Origin: JAGTVG01 sp964389805
Lineage (GTDB): Bacteria > Bacteroidota > Bacteroidia > Cytophagales > Cyclobacteriaceae
Assembly (NCBI GenBank): GCA_964389805.1
Contig: CAYMFU010000343.1
Span: 1 to 32,050 of the forward strand
Direction: 5' to 3'
DNA length: 32,050 nt
Below, piece after piece: positions 8,022 through 16,719 of the stretch (position 1 is the stretch's first letter; the number at the start of each line of letters is the position of its first letter). The position numbers and the translations under genes were made by a program. The notes under the pieces are model-generated. The model saw only the letters and a list, made by a program, of their open reading frames with translations, did not search any database and was not told where the DNA came from.

Positions 8022-10292
8022 CTAATAGATCCCACTGAACTTCAGGCCAAGGAAATAAGTTCGTGGACGGGCAGGTCCATAGACATAATTTGAATCCCTG
8101 TATCTTCCGGTATCAAAATCATTCTGATAGGCATTCCATATATTCTGTATACCCACCGATAACTCTAGTTCCTGCTTCCCTTTGTTGATCATTATGTCCT
8201 GGCTGATCTTGATATTGCTGTTCCAGAAAAGGGGAGAGATTTCAAGACGGTCTCCATCTACACCGGGTGCGCCTCCGTAGTGGGAGATTTTCATTGAGCC
8301 GGTTATGGTTCCTGAAAGATTAATGTGTAAATGATCCAATGGATTAATGCTTAGCGTGTAGAATCCGTACTTTTCAGGGGTTCTAAGATAATCCCTGATG
8401 CCTTCAATCTCTGAAGACCATTGAACAGGATCGGTATACCGGCTTTTTTGAAACGTAATACCGAAATTTAATTCTACCAGATAATTATAGTTCATCCGCC
8501 CCTCCAGGGTTAGGCCATAGACTTTTGAATCACTGCCATTTCTTTTTTCCATAATTGAATTCCCATTCTGGTCGAATTCTTTATGTTCAAGAATGAAGGG
8601 ATCCGACAGGTTTGTAAAGAAGCCCTCTATCGTGAATCCATATATGCTTGTATTGGAAGGCCTGTCCCAGCTCAATGATGTAGTAAAACTTCTCGATCTT
8701 TCTTCAATAAGGTCATCTGAAAGTTCAATAAAGGATATTCCCCCTCCTGAAAAAGCAATATGAAGATCTATGTCAAAAGCCTGCGGGGCCCTGAATCCTG
8801 TGCCATAGGATCCCCTCACCTGCATATTTGGCATGGGTTTATATAAAAGGCCAATTCTTGGATTGATCATGATTTTATCCAGAAAATTATGCTTATCTAT
8901 CCGGAAACCGGCTACCAAATTCACTTTTTCAATTATATCCCAGTCGGTTTGTCCTATAATTCCAATTTGTTGAGTATTCTGATCGATCAGGTAATTGTAA
9001 TATGGAATCTCATCCTCAACATCATCCGTGAGATAGTCTACTCCAAAGGTTAGAGTATTTGATCTCATATAATAGTTCCAGAAAATTCCTGCATTCAAAG
9101 AGTGATTGCGGGTATCTCCGTAGGCATCCACACCATCGATACCCGTATAATGCGCTCTTTTTGTGTATTGACCAGCCAGGTAGGTGTTGATATTACTCTT
9201 CAGGTTGGGAAGGGTAATGGTATAATCCAATCCACCCACATAGATATCATGTTTTCTTTCTTCCGCCTGGTCAGATAAATGAGCAGGTTCATTTATCATG
9301 TTCCCGCCACGACGGTATTCATATATTTTAAAGAAATCAAAATTGATTTTATGTTTATTTGATGGCTTCAAATGGGTTTTGAATCCAATGGAGTAGTTGT
9401 CGGCCTTAGGTATTTCAGTGAAGCCATCCTTATTATGATCATAGGGTGACCTGTTCCTGCCTGTGGCAAATACTGAAATAGCAGCTTTGGAAAATGTTTT
9501 TGTAATATTGCCGTAGTAGGAAAGATCAGTTGATTCAGGCGTAGTAAATCCACCAACAGTTCCGAAGGCAAACTGGTCTTCTTTTGGTTCTTTTGTGATG
9601 ACATTTACTGTCCCTGCTATGGCATTTGAACCAAATAATGCTGAGCCACCGCCCTTTGTGACTTCTACTTTTTCAATCATATCAGAGGACACCTGCTCAA
9701 GGCCGTATAATCCCATGAGGGAATTGAAAATGGGTCTGTTGTTGATCAGCAATTGAGAATAAGCCCCCCCAAGTCCGTTTATCCGTAATTGGGTATAGTT
9801 GCAGGTCTGGCAATTTACTTCAACACGAAGTCCGGGTTGGAAGTTCAATCCTTCTGCAAGGTTTAAAGATTGTGTGTTTTCCAGTGTTTTTGAACTTAAA
9901 GTAGAGACGGCAATGGCGGATGTGTTCTTCTGCTTATCTGTTCTGGTACCTGTGATTACCATCTCATTTAACTCATTTAGACTTGGCCTCAACAGAAAAT
10001 TCAGTTCAATTTTTTTATTATTCTTTAGGCTTATTCTTTGAATTTCCTCTTTATATCCAATATGTGAAACCACCACTACCTGTTCCCCGGAAGGGATATC
10101 GTGTAGAATGAATATTCCCTTTTCATCCGTTATAGTACCCACTGAAGTGTTTTGTATCCCCACTGCAGCCCAGGCTATCGGACCGTTTTCATCCCTGACC
10201 AGTCCTTTTATATCAGATTGTTGAGAAAAGACCGTCTTCGCCCAAAAAAGAAGGAATATCAGGAATAATGAAAAGGATAAATTTTTGCGCAT
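8022..10292 (-). CDS. TonB-dependent receptor with carboxypeptidase-regulatory-like N-domain and Cys-x2-Cys plug motif
   Basis: A complete 756-residue outer-membrane receptor. Residues 1-23 are a Sec signal ending before Gln24. Residues about 27-110 form a CarboxypepD_reg-like domain (IKGLVRDENGPIAWAAVGI, GTITDEKGIFILHDIPSGE). The plug (about 115-235) has the entry motif EMVITGTR, then NCQTCNYTQLRINGL with C161 and C164, and VTKGGGSALFGSNAIAGTVNVITK. The rest is a barrel ending in LKFSGIY. The cysteine motif recalls a subgroup of receptors I associate with metal or heme uptake, but the ligand is not proven. A DtxR/MntR-like inverted repeat lies 34 bases upstream of the start, fitting metal-controlled expression. 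The comB-like gene follows after 50 bp. Confidence 0.92.
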   Translation of the reverse strand: MRKNLSFSLFLIFLLFWAKTVFSQQSDIKGLVRDENGPIAWAAVGIQNTSVGTITDEKGIFILHDIPSGEQVVVVSHIGYKEEIQRISLKNNKKIELNFLLRPSLNELNEMVITGTRTDKQKNTSAIAVSTLSSKTLENTQSLNLAEGLNFQPGLRVEVNCQTCNYTQLRINGLGGAYSQLLINNRPIFNSLMGLYGLEQVSSDMIEKVEVTKGGGSALFGSNAIAGTVNVITKEPKEDQFAFGTVGGFTTPESTDLSYYGNITKTFSKAAISVFATGRNRSPYDHNKDGFTEIPKADNYSIGFKTHLKPSNKHKINFDFFKIYEYRRGGNMINEPAHLSDQAEERKHDIYVGGLDYTITLPNLKSNINTYLAGQYTKRAHYTGIDGVDAYGDTRNHSLNAGIFWNYYMRSNTLTFGVDYLTDDVEDEIPYYNYLIDQNTQQIGIIGQTDWDIIEKVNLVAGFRIDKHNFLDKIMINPRIGLLYKPMPNMQVRGSYGTGFRAPQAFDIDLHIAFSGGGISFIELSDDLIEERSRSFTTSLSWDRPSNTSIYGFTIEGFFTNLSDPFILEHKEFDQNGNSIMEKRNGSDSKVYGLTLEGRMNYNYLVELNFGITFQKSRYTDPVQWSSEIEGIRDYLRTPEKYGFYTLSINPLDHLHINLSGTITGSMKISHYGGAPGVDGDRLEISPLFWNSNIKISQDIMINKGKQELELSVGIQNIWNAYQNDFDTGRYRDSNYVYGPARPRTYFLGLKFSGIY

Positions 10293-10326
10293 TCAACAAA
10301 AATAATAATTTGGCGCATAAAAAAAA

Positions 10327-10348
10327 ATATTTAGGCATATCTAAATAT
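10327..10348 (-). promoter_or_regulatory. DtxR/MntR-like inverted repeat upstream of TonB receptor
   Basis: ATATTTAG (10327-10334) and CTAAATAT (10341-10348) form a perfect 8-bp dyad around a six-base spacer; the core TTTAGG-4-TCTAAA resembles operators of DtxR/MntR-family metal repressors. A looser relative, TAAAGGCATATTTA, sits at 10392-10405. It lies just upstream of the TonB receptor. Which regulator binds is inference. Confidence 0.5.
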
Positions 10349-10543
10349 AATATTTGAAGTTTTTAACATTTTAATTAAATCCTGGGATGTATAAAGGCAT
10401 ATTTAAAATTTGAAACTCTGATATATGATTGAGACAGGTGCCTGATACTAATTACGGATTTAACTATTCGTATAACAGAATTGGCGTTCCAAATTCGATT
10501 ATAAATATTTGTCACAGTTTTATTACTTTCTTAACATGCACAT

Positions 10544-13228
10544 TCAGAAAGCCAGATCTATAGTTTTCGATCCCTTATCTGCTATAGATTGGATATTATT
10601 TAATAATTCCCAATTATCCGATCCCGGCTCTCCAACTTTCACAGCGTATGATCCTTTTTTAAATACCTTGGCATCGAAAGAAGTATCTGAAGACCGTACT
10701 GTGTAAACAGGTTCTCCGCTTGATTCATCAATAACCTGAATCACCGGTGGGTTTTCCAGGCCTGAAGTTCTGATTGTGGGTAACCATTCAACTGCCTGGC
10801 GCCCATAATTATCCATTAAATTAAATGTGAGCGGCCAGTCCGGGTATTGTTCGGCACCTGGTTCTGCAGGATCCACATGCCTCGGCCAGCATTCGACCAC
10901 AATTTTTTGTTCTTCCTTATACAGCTTTACGATTCCATATCCTGGTGCCCGGTCATGCAATTCTGCAGGGTAGATGTTTGAAACATAAGGATTAGATGCA
11001 GCATGAACGGTAATCCGGTTTCCAAATCCGTCGAAATACCGCCCGGTATAACCAGGCTTTCCTTCCTGGTGGTTTAATCCTGGATCTGGAGGGAACCATC
11101 TCCTGGGCCAGACATTAGCTACAGATGGCACACAGAATGAAATTCCGGCATCTTCCCACTCATTTACCCCGTGATGAATCACTGATCCCAGATGCTGATC
11201 TCCTGCTAGCATAAAAGTATATCCCTTTCGCAGTCCTTCAAGGGCTTTGTTCCTGCCTGACTGTGGCCATCCGTTTGAATCCATGTCTTTAGCTACACTG
11301 TAATCCTTGGGAATTACGCCCCGAGGTAATGGCTGGAGCCTCGGGGTACCGGCATCTGTTTTAAATGTATCCGGATAAGTGGACACATTGGCAAAGATCG
11401 TTTGTGTCAGGCTCACTTTCATCCATGTATTCTCCCAATCATGCACCCACTCATTTATAAAGTCAAGCTGACGCTTTCCCAGCAGTTGAGCATAGTCGCG
11501 GTCTGCAGTAGTTGCATCGTATCCTTCGATTTGAGAGAATCCATTTATGATCTTATCATCTGCGAGGATCTTAGCGGGAGCAGATTTGAATTTCCGATCT
11601 TCCAGAACAGCAAAACTAAAACCGCCATAATTAATATCCGTAAAATATACGCCTATGTCATTTTTAATGGGTGCCGGATCGACCGGATCGGGGAGGTTGC
11701 TGGTCTGCGTTCTTTCTACCATATTGACAAATTTGGTCCCCATGCGGTATCCACCCTGGTCCTGGATCCAATGACCTTCAAAGCCACTCTGGTAATGTTC
11801 AGGGTATATCCCGTCAGCAGGACCATCTGGGGGGATCTCACCTCCGGCCCCCCAGAGATTTCCATGATACACATCGTGATCGTCGGGTATAGCGACCGAT
11901 GGGATGTCTCTGGTCAGCTCACGATGTGCCCAGCACCACAAATACCATTTGTAGAGATAATCCAGGGTTGAGGAAGGCTTCCTCGACCTGTCTGGTGGGG
12001 ATGGACTTCCTTCATAAAGTTGGTCGCCAGAATAGAATAAAAAATCGGGTTTATGCATTGCGACTTTAGAGGTGAGGTCTTCATGCGGGAAAAATAGCCT
12101 GGTCCGGTCATACACATCATTTTGCCAGCTGGTATTGTTATTCCCTGTAAAGGCAGCGATTATAAATTCTTCCTTGTCAACCGGATTTTTTCTAATGGTT
12201 CCTTCGTAAGTGTCCGATGTCTCTACACCCATGTTATTAAAGTACCTGTATTCAACCATGTATTCAAAGGATCTTGAATCATCCCATTCTTCAATTTTGA
12301 AACCGGCTACATATCCATCGGTAATGATAGACGATTTGATTTCGGGCTCCCAGAGATCAACACCCTTTGCCCTGTATTTCAGAAATATTTCTTTAGGTTG
12401 TTTCGAACCGACCGGCATCATCTGGACAGACATTTTAAGTGTATTCCTGCTAAGTGTCTGCATGGTAGACACGATTGGCCCCAGTGACCTCTGAGGATTG
12501 ACAGATAACTTAGATCCGGAAAACCTGAGATCTTTAAACCAGAAGGAACCTGTACTTTCATTCCCGCCCTTGTGAGCAACCATGCCTATATTGCCCGTTA
12601 TTTTTTCGGCAGGCATTTCACAGGAGACAGTCGTAGCTGTCTGAATGTCCGTGAACTGAATAAGATAATGGTCTTCAACAGGCTGAGCAGAAGCAGAAAG
12701 AATCAAACCGGCACCCAGGTTATCTAACAGTTCTGGCATTGATTCTGACCTGGCAAGGGGTAGCAGGTTCTTTTCCATATCAAGAATAACAAGTTCCCCA
12801 TTACCGTTTACCCCGGCAAGTAGGCCTCCATTTTTACCTGGTCTGTTAAATATAAGGCTTCTGCCCCGGTAATCCATATCAAGACTTCCTCCGCCAATTA
12901 AAAAACCTGCAAAGGCATCTTCTTCAATAGTCGCATCATGTATGACTCCAACCTTCATTTCGATATTAAATGCTAATCTTTCCTTATTGATCTCATGGGT
13001 TAGGACATGTACTGTTCTAAGTGCATCTTTGCCATTCAGGCATTCAATCCGACCATTCTTAACACGCCAATCCTGAAGACGGTTGGCCCAGAATTCTTTC
13101 CCTAGAAAAACACTTTCAACCGAAGTATCCCAGTTAGAGATCAAGGTATGCATGCTGTTGTCAGTACATCCGTTAAACAGGAAAAAGAGTACAAATGCGG
13201 AGGAAGAAAAATATTGTTTAAAGGTCAT
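10544..13228 (-). CDS. PhoD-type metallophosphoesterase lipoprotein with N-terminal jelly-roll-like extension
   Basis: An 894-residue lipoprotein, with signal residues 1-20 ending in FLFNGC (Cys21). Residues about 30-250 form a beta-rich segment resembling a LamG/DUF1080-like jelly roll (KEFWANRLQDWRVKNGRIEC, GNIGMVAHKGG, SFWFKDLRFSG). From about 360 on is a PhoD-like phosphoesterase: FLFYSGDQLYEG near 400, AIPDDHDVYHGN near 446, a VSLTQTIFAN segment, and MLAGDQHLGSVIHHG near 671, supplying the Asp, Asn and His metal ligands of the family. A C-terminal beta domain closes the protein. PhoD enzymes release phosphate from phosphodiesters or monoesters outside the cytoplasm; this one is much longer than a plain PhoD (about 500-600). 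A good promoter lies 38 bases upstream. The exact substrate is unknown. Confidence 0.85.
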   Translation of the reverse strand: MTFKQYFSSSAFVLFFLFNGCTDNSMHTLISNWDTSVESVFLGKEFWANRLQDWRVKNGRIECLNGKDALRTVHVLTHEINKERLAFNIEMKVGVIHDATIEEDAFAGFLIGGGSLDMDYRGRSLIFNRPGKNGGLLAGVNGNGELVILDMEKNLLPLARSESMPELLDNLGAGLILSASAQPVEDHYLIQFTDIQTATTVSCEMPAEKITGNIGMVAHKGGNESTGSFWFKDLRFSGSKLSVNPQRSLGPIVSTMQTLSRNTLKMSVQMMPVGSKQPKEIFLKYRAKGVDLWEPEIKSSIITDGYVAGFKIEEWDDSRSFEYMVEYRYFNNMGVETSDTYEGTIRKNPVDKEEFIIAAFTGNNNTSWQNDVYDRTRLFFPHEDLTSKVAMHKPDFLFYSGDQLYEGSPSPPDRSRKPSSTLDYLYKWYLWCWAHRELTRDIPSVAIPDDHDVYHGNLWGAGGEIPPDGPADGIYPEHYQSGFEGHWIQDQGGYRMGTKFVNMVERTQTSNLPDPVDPAPIKNDIGVYFTDINYGGFSFAVLEDRKFKSAPAKILADDKIINGFSQIEGYDATTADRDYAQLLGKRQLDFINEWVHDWENTWMKVSLTQTIFANVSTYPDTFKTDAGTPRLQPLPRGVIPKDYSVAKDMDSNGWPQSGRNKALEGLRKGYTFMLAGDQHLGSVIHHGVNEWEDAGISFCVPSVANVWPRRWFPPDPGLNHQEGKPGYTGRYFDGFGNRITVHAASNPYVSNIYPAELHDRAPGYGIVKLYKEEQKIVVECWPRHVDPAEPGAEQYPDWPLTFNLMDNYGRQAVEWLPTIRTSGLENPPVIQVIDESSGEPVYTVRSSDTSFDAKVFKKGSYAVKVGEPGSDNWELLNNIQSIADKGSKTIDLAF

Positions 13229-13265
13229 GATAAGTTTATTAAAAGTAAATTACAAAATGGATTTC

Positions 13266-13295
13266 CAAATTTATAATTATTTTCTTCAATCTCAA
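13266..13295 (-). promoter_or_regulatory. Bacteroidota-type promoter for the PhoD-like gene
   Basis: On the minus strand TTG (13293-13295) is followed after exactly 19 bases by TAAATTTG (13266-13273), a full match to the TAnnTTTG box. The start codon is 37 bases further on. Pattern match only, but spacing and both boxes agree. Confidence 0.65.
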
Positions 13296-13367
13296 TTGAT
13301 AAAGATTTGGATTCGTATTGGCGCTTTAAAAGGCAGTATTTAATTTTATTGAAAAAAACGAACGAAT

Positions 13368-13661
13368 ATGGACCATAAAATAAACCTCGCACTTCAGATC
13401 ATTCCAAAATCAGACAAGCATGACTTATATACATTGGTTGATAAAGCCATCCAGGTTATTCAGGATTCCGGATTAAAATATGAAGTCTGCCCTTTTGAGA
13501 CCGTGATGGAAGGAGGTTATGAGGAAATACTTGGTGTGGTTAAGAAAGCACAGGCTGCATGTTTTGAAGCTGGGGCAGAAGAATTGCTGATAAATATTAA
13601 AATGCAGGTAAGAAAGGATGGGGATGTAAGTATTGAAGAGAAAACAGGGAAGTACAAATAG
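13368..13661 (+). CDS. Thiamine-binding protein of the MTH1187/YkoF type
   Basis: A 97-residue single-domain protein of the MTH1187 family (thiamine-binding, ferredoxin-like fold). The pattern INLALQIIPKS, then a helix VDKAIQVIQDSGLKYEVCPFET with the characteristic x-MEGGYEEIL, and the closing strand LLINIKMQVRKDG fits that family over its full length. Members bind thiamine-like ligands and form tetramers; what the protein does in the cell is poorly known. It is transcribed away from the PhoD-like gene. The OsmC-type gene follows after about 100 bp and may share a transcript. Confidence 0.82.
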   Translation: MDHKINLALQIIPKSDKHDLYTLVDKAIQVIQDSGLKYEVCPFETVMEGGYEEILGVVKKAQAACFEAGAEELLINIKMQVRKDGDVSIEEKTGKYK

Positions 13662-13764
13662 AATTGTATAATTTCGCACGAGCATTGGATGGATCGCTTT
13701 TTAGCTATATCAAGGAACAGCTATTAGCCTGTACTGTTAATTGATAATTTTTAAAGATTTAAAA

Positions 13765-14178
13765 ATGGGACAAACAATTGAAACACGCTGGGCCGGAGGA
13801 ATGGCTTTCGAAACAATTCTGGATGATCATAAATTAGTGGCTGATGCGCACCCGAATGTTGGTGGAGATGGTAAAGGGCCGAGACCAAAACCTTTGTTAT
13901 TATTCTCTCTGGCCGGATGTACAGGTATGGATGTTGTGTCGCTTCTTAAGAAAATGAGAGTAGATTTTGAGGATTTTAAAATTCAGGTCTCCGGAGAACT
14001 TACCGATGAACATCCAAAATATTATCACAAGATACATCTGACTTATCAATTCAAAGGAAAAGACATCAATGCCAGTAAGGTGGAGAAAGCCGTTAATTTA
14101 TCTCAGGATAAATATTGTGGAGTAAGCCATATGCTTAAGCAGGCTGCCGAGATCACCTGGGATATTAAATACATTTAA
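13765..14178 (+). CDS. OsmC-family peroxidase-like protein
   Basis: A 137-residue OsmC-fold protein. The open frame extends back to a TTG at 13741, but the ATG at 13765 gives the usual family N-terminus (MGQTIETRWAGGMAFE) and is preferred. The two conserved reactive cysteines are present: C52 in LAGCTGMDV and C118 in DKYCGVSHM. In OsmC/Ohr proteins this pair reduces organic hydroperoxides using a thiol donor. This one has the layout of the YhfA-like branch, whose real substrates are uncertain. A terminator hairpin lies downstream at 14264-14298. Confidence 0.88.
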   Translation: MGQTIETRWAGGMAFETILDDHKLVADAHPNVGGDGKGPRPKPLLLFSLAGCTGMDVVSLLKKMRVDFEDFKIQVSGELTDEHPKYYHKIHLTYQFKGKDINASKVEKAVNLSQDKYCGVSHMLKQAAEITWDIKYI

Positions 14179-14263
14179 ATCTGGTAAGAATTTATCCTTT
14201 TAAAGGAAGATTTATATCTTTATGACATTGTTTAAATGTTAAATAATTAAACTCTCTGTTTGC

Positions 14264-14298
14264 ATTAGGGTCCTGCTTAAGCGGGATCCTAATTTTTT
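14264..14298 (+). terminator. Intrinsic terminator after the OsmC-type gene
   Basis: ATTAGGGTCCTGCTT (14264-14278) pairs with AAGCGGGATCCTAAT (14279-14293) as a long near-perfect stem with two G-U pairs, followed by a run of T to 14298. Confidence 0.8.
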
Positions 14299-14445
14299 GT
14301 CCACCAGCGGACACCCCTCTCCGAAAACGGACGATTAAACTTGTCCTACTAAAATTGAAATCACTCAATACGCTTAAATTTCAAAGGTTTATCAATTGGC
14401 ATAAAACTTGGCAAACAGTATTAAACGTTAGTAAAAAATTTCATC

Positions 14446-15138
14446 ATGATAAGACTAATCGATTTAGACAAATATGTTGATAACCGCTATCAACGAATTT
14501 TTATTCTGAAGGGAATAGATCTCGAGATCAATCAGGGAGAGTTTGTGACAGTAATGGGTCCCAGTGGAGCAGGTAAATCTACCCTGTTAAATATTATTGG
14601 TATGCTTGACCAGGCATCTGCCGGGGAGTATTTATTTATGGATGAGCCTGTCAACAAGCTGAAGGAAAGAAAGAAATCCGAACTGCATAAGCATCACATA
14701 GGATTTGTCTTCCAGGCTTACCACCTGATAGATGAACTCACAGTTTATGAAAACATTGAAACCCCATTATTATATAGAGGAATTAAATCTTCTGAAAGAA
14801 AGGCAATGGTCGCTGAAATGCTCGATCGATTTCAGATCGTGGCCAAGAAAGACCTGTTCCCGGAGCAACTAAGTGGGGGCCAGCAACAATTAGTTGGTGT
14901 TGCACGGGCGATAATAGGAAAACCAAAACTATTATTGGCTGACGAACCTACCGGTAACCTACATTCAGAACAGGGTGAAGAAATCATGGAGATTTTCACC
15001 CAACTAAATAAAGAAGGCATGACCATTATACAAGTCACGCATTCAGAAAAAAATGCAGCTTATGGAGACCGTATCATTAAATTAGTGGACGGTGGACTGG
15101 TAAGTGATGTTAAAACCGAGCGGGCTGCAATATCATAA
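14446..15138 (+). CDS. ABC transporter ATP-binding protein, MacB/LolD/FtsE type
   Basis: A 230-residue ABC ATPase with all motifs: Walker A GPSGAGKST (38-46), Q-loop in FVFQAYHL, signature LSGGQQQ (142-148), Walker B LLLADEP with D166 and E167, and H-loop His199. The length and the TGNLHSE, LTVYENIETPL motifs match the MacB/LolD/FtsE group, which drives lipoprotein release or tripartite export rather than nutrient import. Ser/Gly signature order is normal, so it should be active. The TolC gene begins 24 bp downstream, so the pair is likely one operon for export across both membranes. The matching permease and adaptor genes are not in the window. Confidence 0.92.
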   Translation: MIRLIDLDKYVDNRYQRIFILKGIDLEINQGEFVTVMGPSGAGKSTLLNIIGMLDQASAGEYLFMDEPVNKLKERKKSELHKHHIGFVFQAYHLIDELTVYENIETPLLYRGIKSSERKAMVAEMLDRFQIVAKKDLFPEQLSGGQQQLVGVARAIIGKPKLLLADEPTGNLHSEQGEEIMEIFTQLNKEGMTIIQVTHSEKNAAYGDRIIKLVDGGLVSDVKTERAAIS

Positions 15139-15162
15139 AGTTTAATATAATTTTTAATTGGC

Positions 15163-16497
15163 ATGGTACGGATTTGGAGTTTTATTTTTTTAGGGATTTG
15201 TATGGCAATCCAGGTGCAGGCCCAGGATACATTGAAGTTAAGTTTTCAGGAAGCTGTTGAGATCGGGCTGAAAAACAATGTTACATTACGGCGTGAATCA
15301 AATAATCTGGAAGTAAGTATTGCTAACAGGAATGAGGCAAAGGCATTATATGCTCCTGGTCTTGGAGCATATATGAATGCACAAAAAATTAATGGACAGC
15401 AATTTGACCAGGTTACAGGAGGTGTATACCGGGATAATACAGACGTGGCATCAGTAAACCTGGGCGGAAGGTATGTGATTTTTGACGGGATGAACAGACT
15501 ATATACCAACAAGCAGACACAGTCCCAGTTGGAATCCCAAAAACATCTTGTGGACAGAACAGAACAGGACATTATTTATACTGTGGGTTCTCAGTTCCTA
15601 CAGGTATTAATGGATAAAGAGATCCTTCGTATAGGTTTGATCAACCTGGAAGCCCAATCGACCACCCTGGAACAGATCAAAGGATTTGTTGAAGCCGGTA
15701 CCCGTCCATTAAGCGATCAGCTTGACCAGGATGCCGCAGTATCTCAGATTGAAGTGGAAGTTATAAGAGCAGAAAATAATCTCAGGGTGGATAAGGCAAT
15801 ATTTACCCAAACTTTGTTACTTGATCCTGGAGTCGAAATCGATGCTTTGGATCCCGATTGGAGCTTTGAAAGCATTCTGGCACAAAACTATGATCTGGAT
15901 ACTTTATATGAAATGGCCTTGATTTACAGGCCTGACTATAAAAAAGCGATCACGGATCAGGAAGCTGCCAGTGCCACTATAAATATAGCAAAGTCATTAC
16001 ATTACCCAACCCTGGAGTTTTTCGGCGCCGTGGGATCTCGATATACTTCACTGGCTACGCAAACTGATTTCGCAACACAGATCTTTGAGTCAAATTACGT
16101 ATTCAATTATGGCCTGGAATTAAACATTCCGATTTATCAGAGGAATAGGGTAAAAGCCGAGAAAGTACGGGCAAAAATGGCCTATGAAAATTCTAAATTG
16201 GAAGAGAAAGATTTGCGATTGATGATTTTCCGTGAAGTTCAAACAGCATATTTGAACTTTTCAGCAGCAAAAAAAGAATACTTTGCAGCTGAAAAACAAT
16301 TCAATGCTGCGCAGGAGGCTTATAATATTCAAAAAGAAAGATATGAGGTGGGTGTTGGTACCCTGGTTGAATTGACCAGGTCAACCTGGACACTGGTTGA
16401 TGGAGCTGCCAGTCGTGCACAGGCAAGATATACATTATTATTCCAGAAGATCATACTTGATTACTACACAGGCTTATTAAATCAGGAAAACTTGTAG
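15163..16497 (+). CDS. TolC-family outer-membrane efflux protein
   Basis: A 444-residue TolC-type protein with a signal peptide ending VQAQ near residue 20. The mature part begins LKLSFQEAVEIGLKNNVTLRRE, the hallmark first helix of the outer-membrane efflux fold, and shows two homologous long-helix halves; the second has the familiar EKDLRLMIFREVQTAYLNF and AAEKQFNAAQEAYNIQKERYEVGVGTLVELT. Family members form trimeric channels through the outer membrane and periplasm. It follows the ABC ATPase by 24 bp and is closed by a terminator at 16522-16571, so the operon here consists of only these two genes. Confidence 0.92.
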   Translation: MVRIWSFIFLGICMAIQVQAQDTLKLSFQEAVEIGLKNNVTLRRESNNLEVSIANRNEAKALYAPGLGAYMNAQKINGQQFDQVTGGVYRDNTDVASVNLGGRYVIFDGMNRLYTNKQTQSQLESQKHLVDRTEQDIIYTVGSQFLQVLMDKEILRIGLINLEAQSTTLEQIKGFVEAGTRPLSDQLDQDAAVSQIEVEVIRAENNLRVDKAIFTQTLLLDPGVEIDALDPDWSFESILAQNYDLDTLYEMALIYRPDYKKAITDQEAASATINIAKSLHYPTLEFFGAVGSRYTSLATQTDFATQIFESNYVFNYGLELNIPIYQRNRVKAEKVRAKMAYENSKLEEKDLRLMIFREVQTAYLNFSAAKKEYFAAEKQFNAAQEAYNIQKERYEVGVGTLVELTRSTWTLVDGAASRAQARYTLLFQKIILDYYTGLLNQENL

Positions 16498-16521
16498 ATA
16501 CATAATCTTACAACAACATAA

Positions 16522-16571
16522 ATAATCCCGCTTGTTTGGGTAATATCCCGGGTAAGTGGGATTATATTTTT
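16522..16571 (+). terminator. Terminator after the ABC/TolC operon
   Basis: ATAATCCCGCTT (16522-16533) pairs with AAGTGGGATTAT (16554-16565) around an inner GGG/CCC stem (16538-16540 with 16547-16549), followed by TTTTT. It ends the tolC-like transcript just before the rpsA promoter. Confidence 0.75.
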
Positions 16572-16583
16572 CCCTCAATTCCT

Positions 16584-16610
16584 TTGATTATCAAAATTTT
16601 ACTACCTTTG
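16584..16610 (+). promoter_or_regulatory. Bacteroidota-type promoter of rpsA
   Basis: TTG at 16584-16586 and a full-consensus TACCTTTG box at 16603-16610 are separated by 16 bases, slightly short of the usual spacing. It would give an untranslated leader of about 100 bases before the rpsA start. Confidence 0.6.
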
Positions 16611-16614
16611 CAGT

Positions 16615-16719
16615 CCATTCAGGGCGGATGGTCCCGTATACCGGGAATTGTTGTACTAAAAAACAGGCCTGGTGGCTCAGAGGCTATATTTTTGAAGAAC
16701 TGAGCTTTTAAATTTCATT
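16615..16719 (+). promoter_or_regulatory. Structured 5' leader of rpsA
   Basis: The roughly 105-base leader can form TCCCG/CGGGA (16632-16636 with 16642-16646, loop of five) and GCTCAG/CTGAGC (16675-16680 with 16700-16705). A competing pairing of GCCT with AGGC around 16668-16684 overlaps the second stem. S1 genes are autoregulated in several bacteria, so a control role is plausible but inferred. Confidence 0.4.

Noticed and set aside
10297..10304. TATTTTTG box as the TonB receptor promoter
   Set aside because: It matches the consensus on the minus strand but is only 4 bases before the start codon and has no TTG at the right distance, so it would leave no leader.
11402..11971. 189-codon plus-strand frame inside the PhoD-like gene
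   Set aside because: It lies wholly within the phosphoesterase domain coding sequence of the other strand, and its translation is not protein-like.
13741..13764. TTG-initiated longer OsmC protein
   Set aside because: The ATG at 13765 gives the normal family N-terminus; the extension (IIFKDLK) has no match to the fold.
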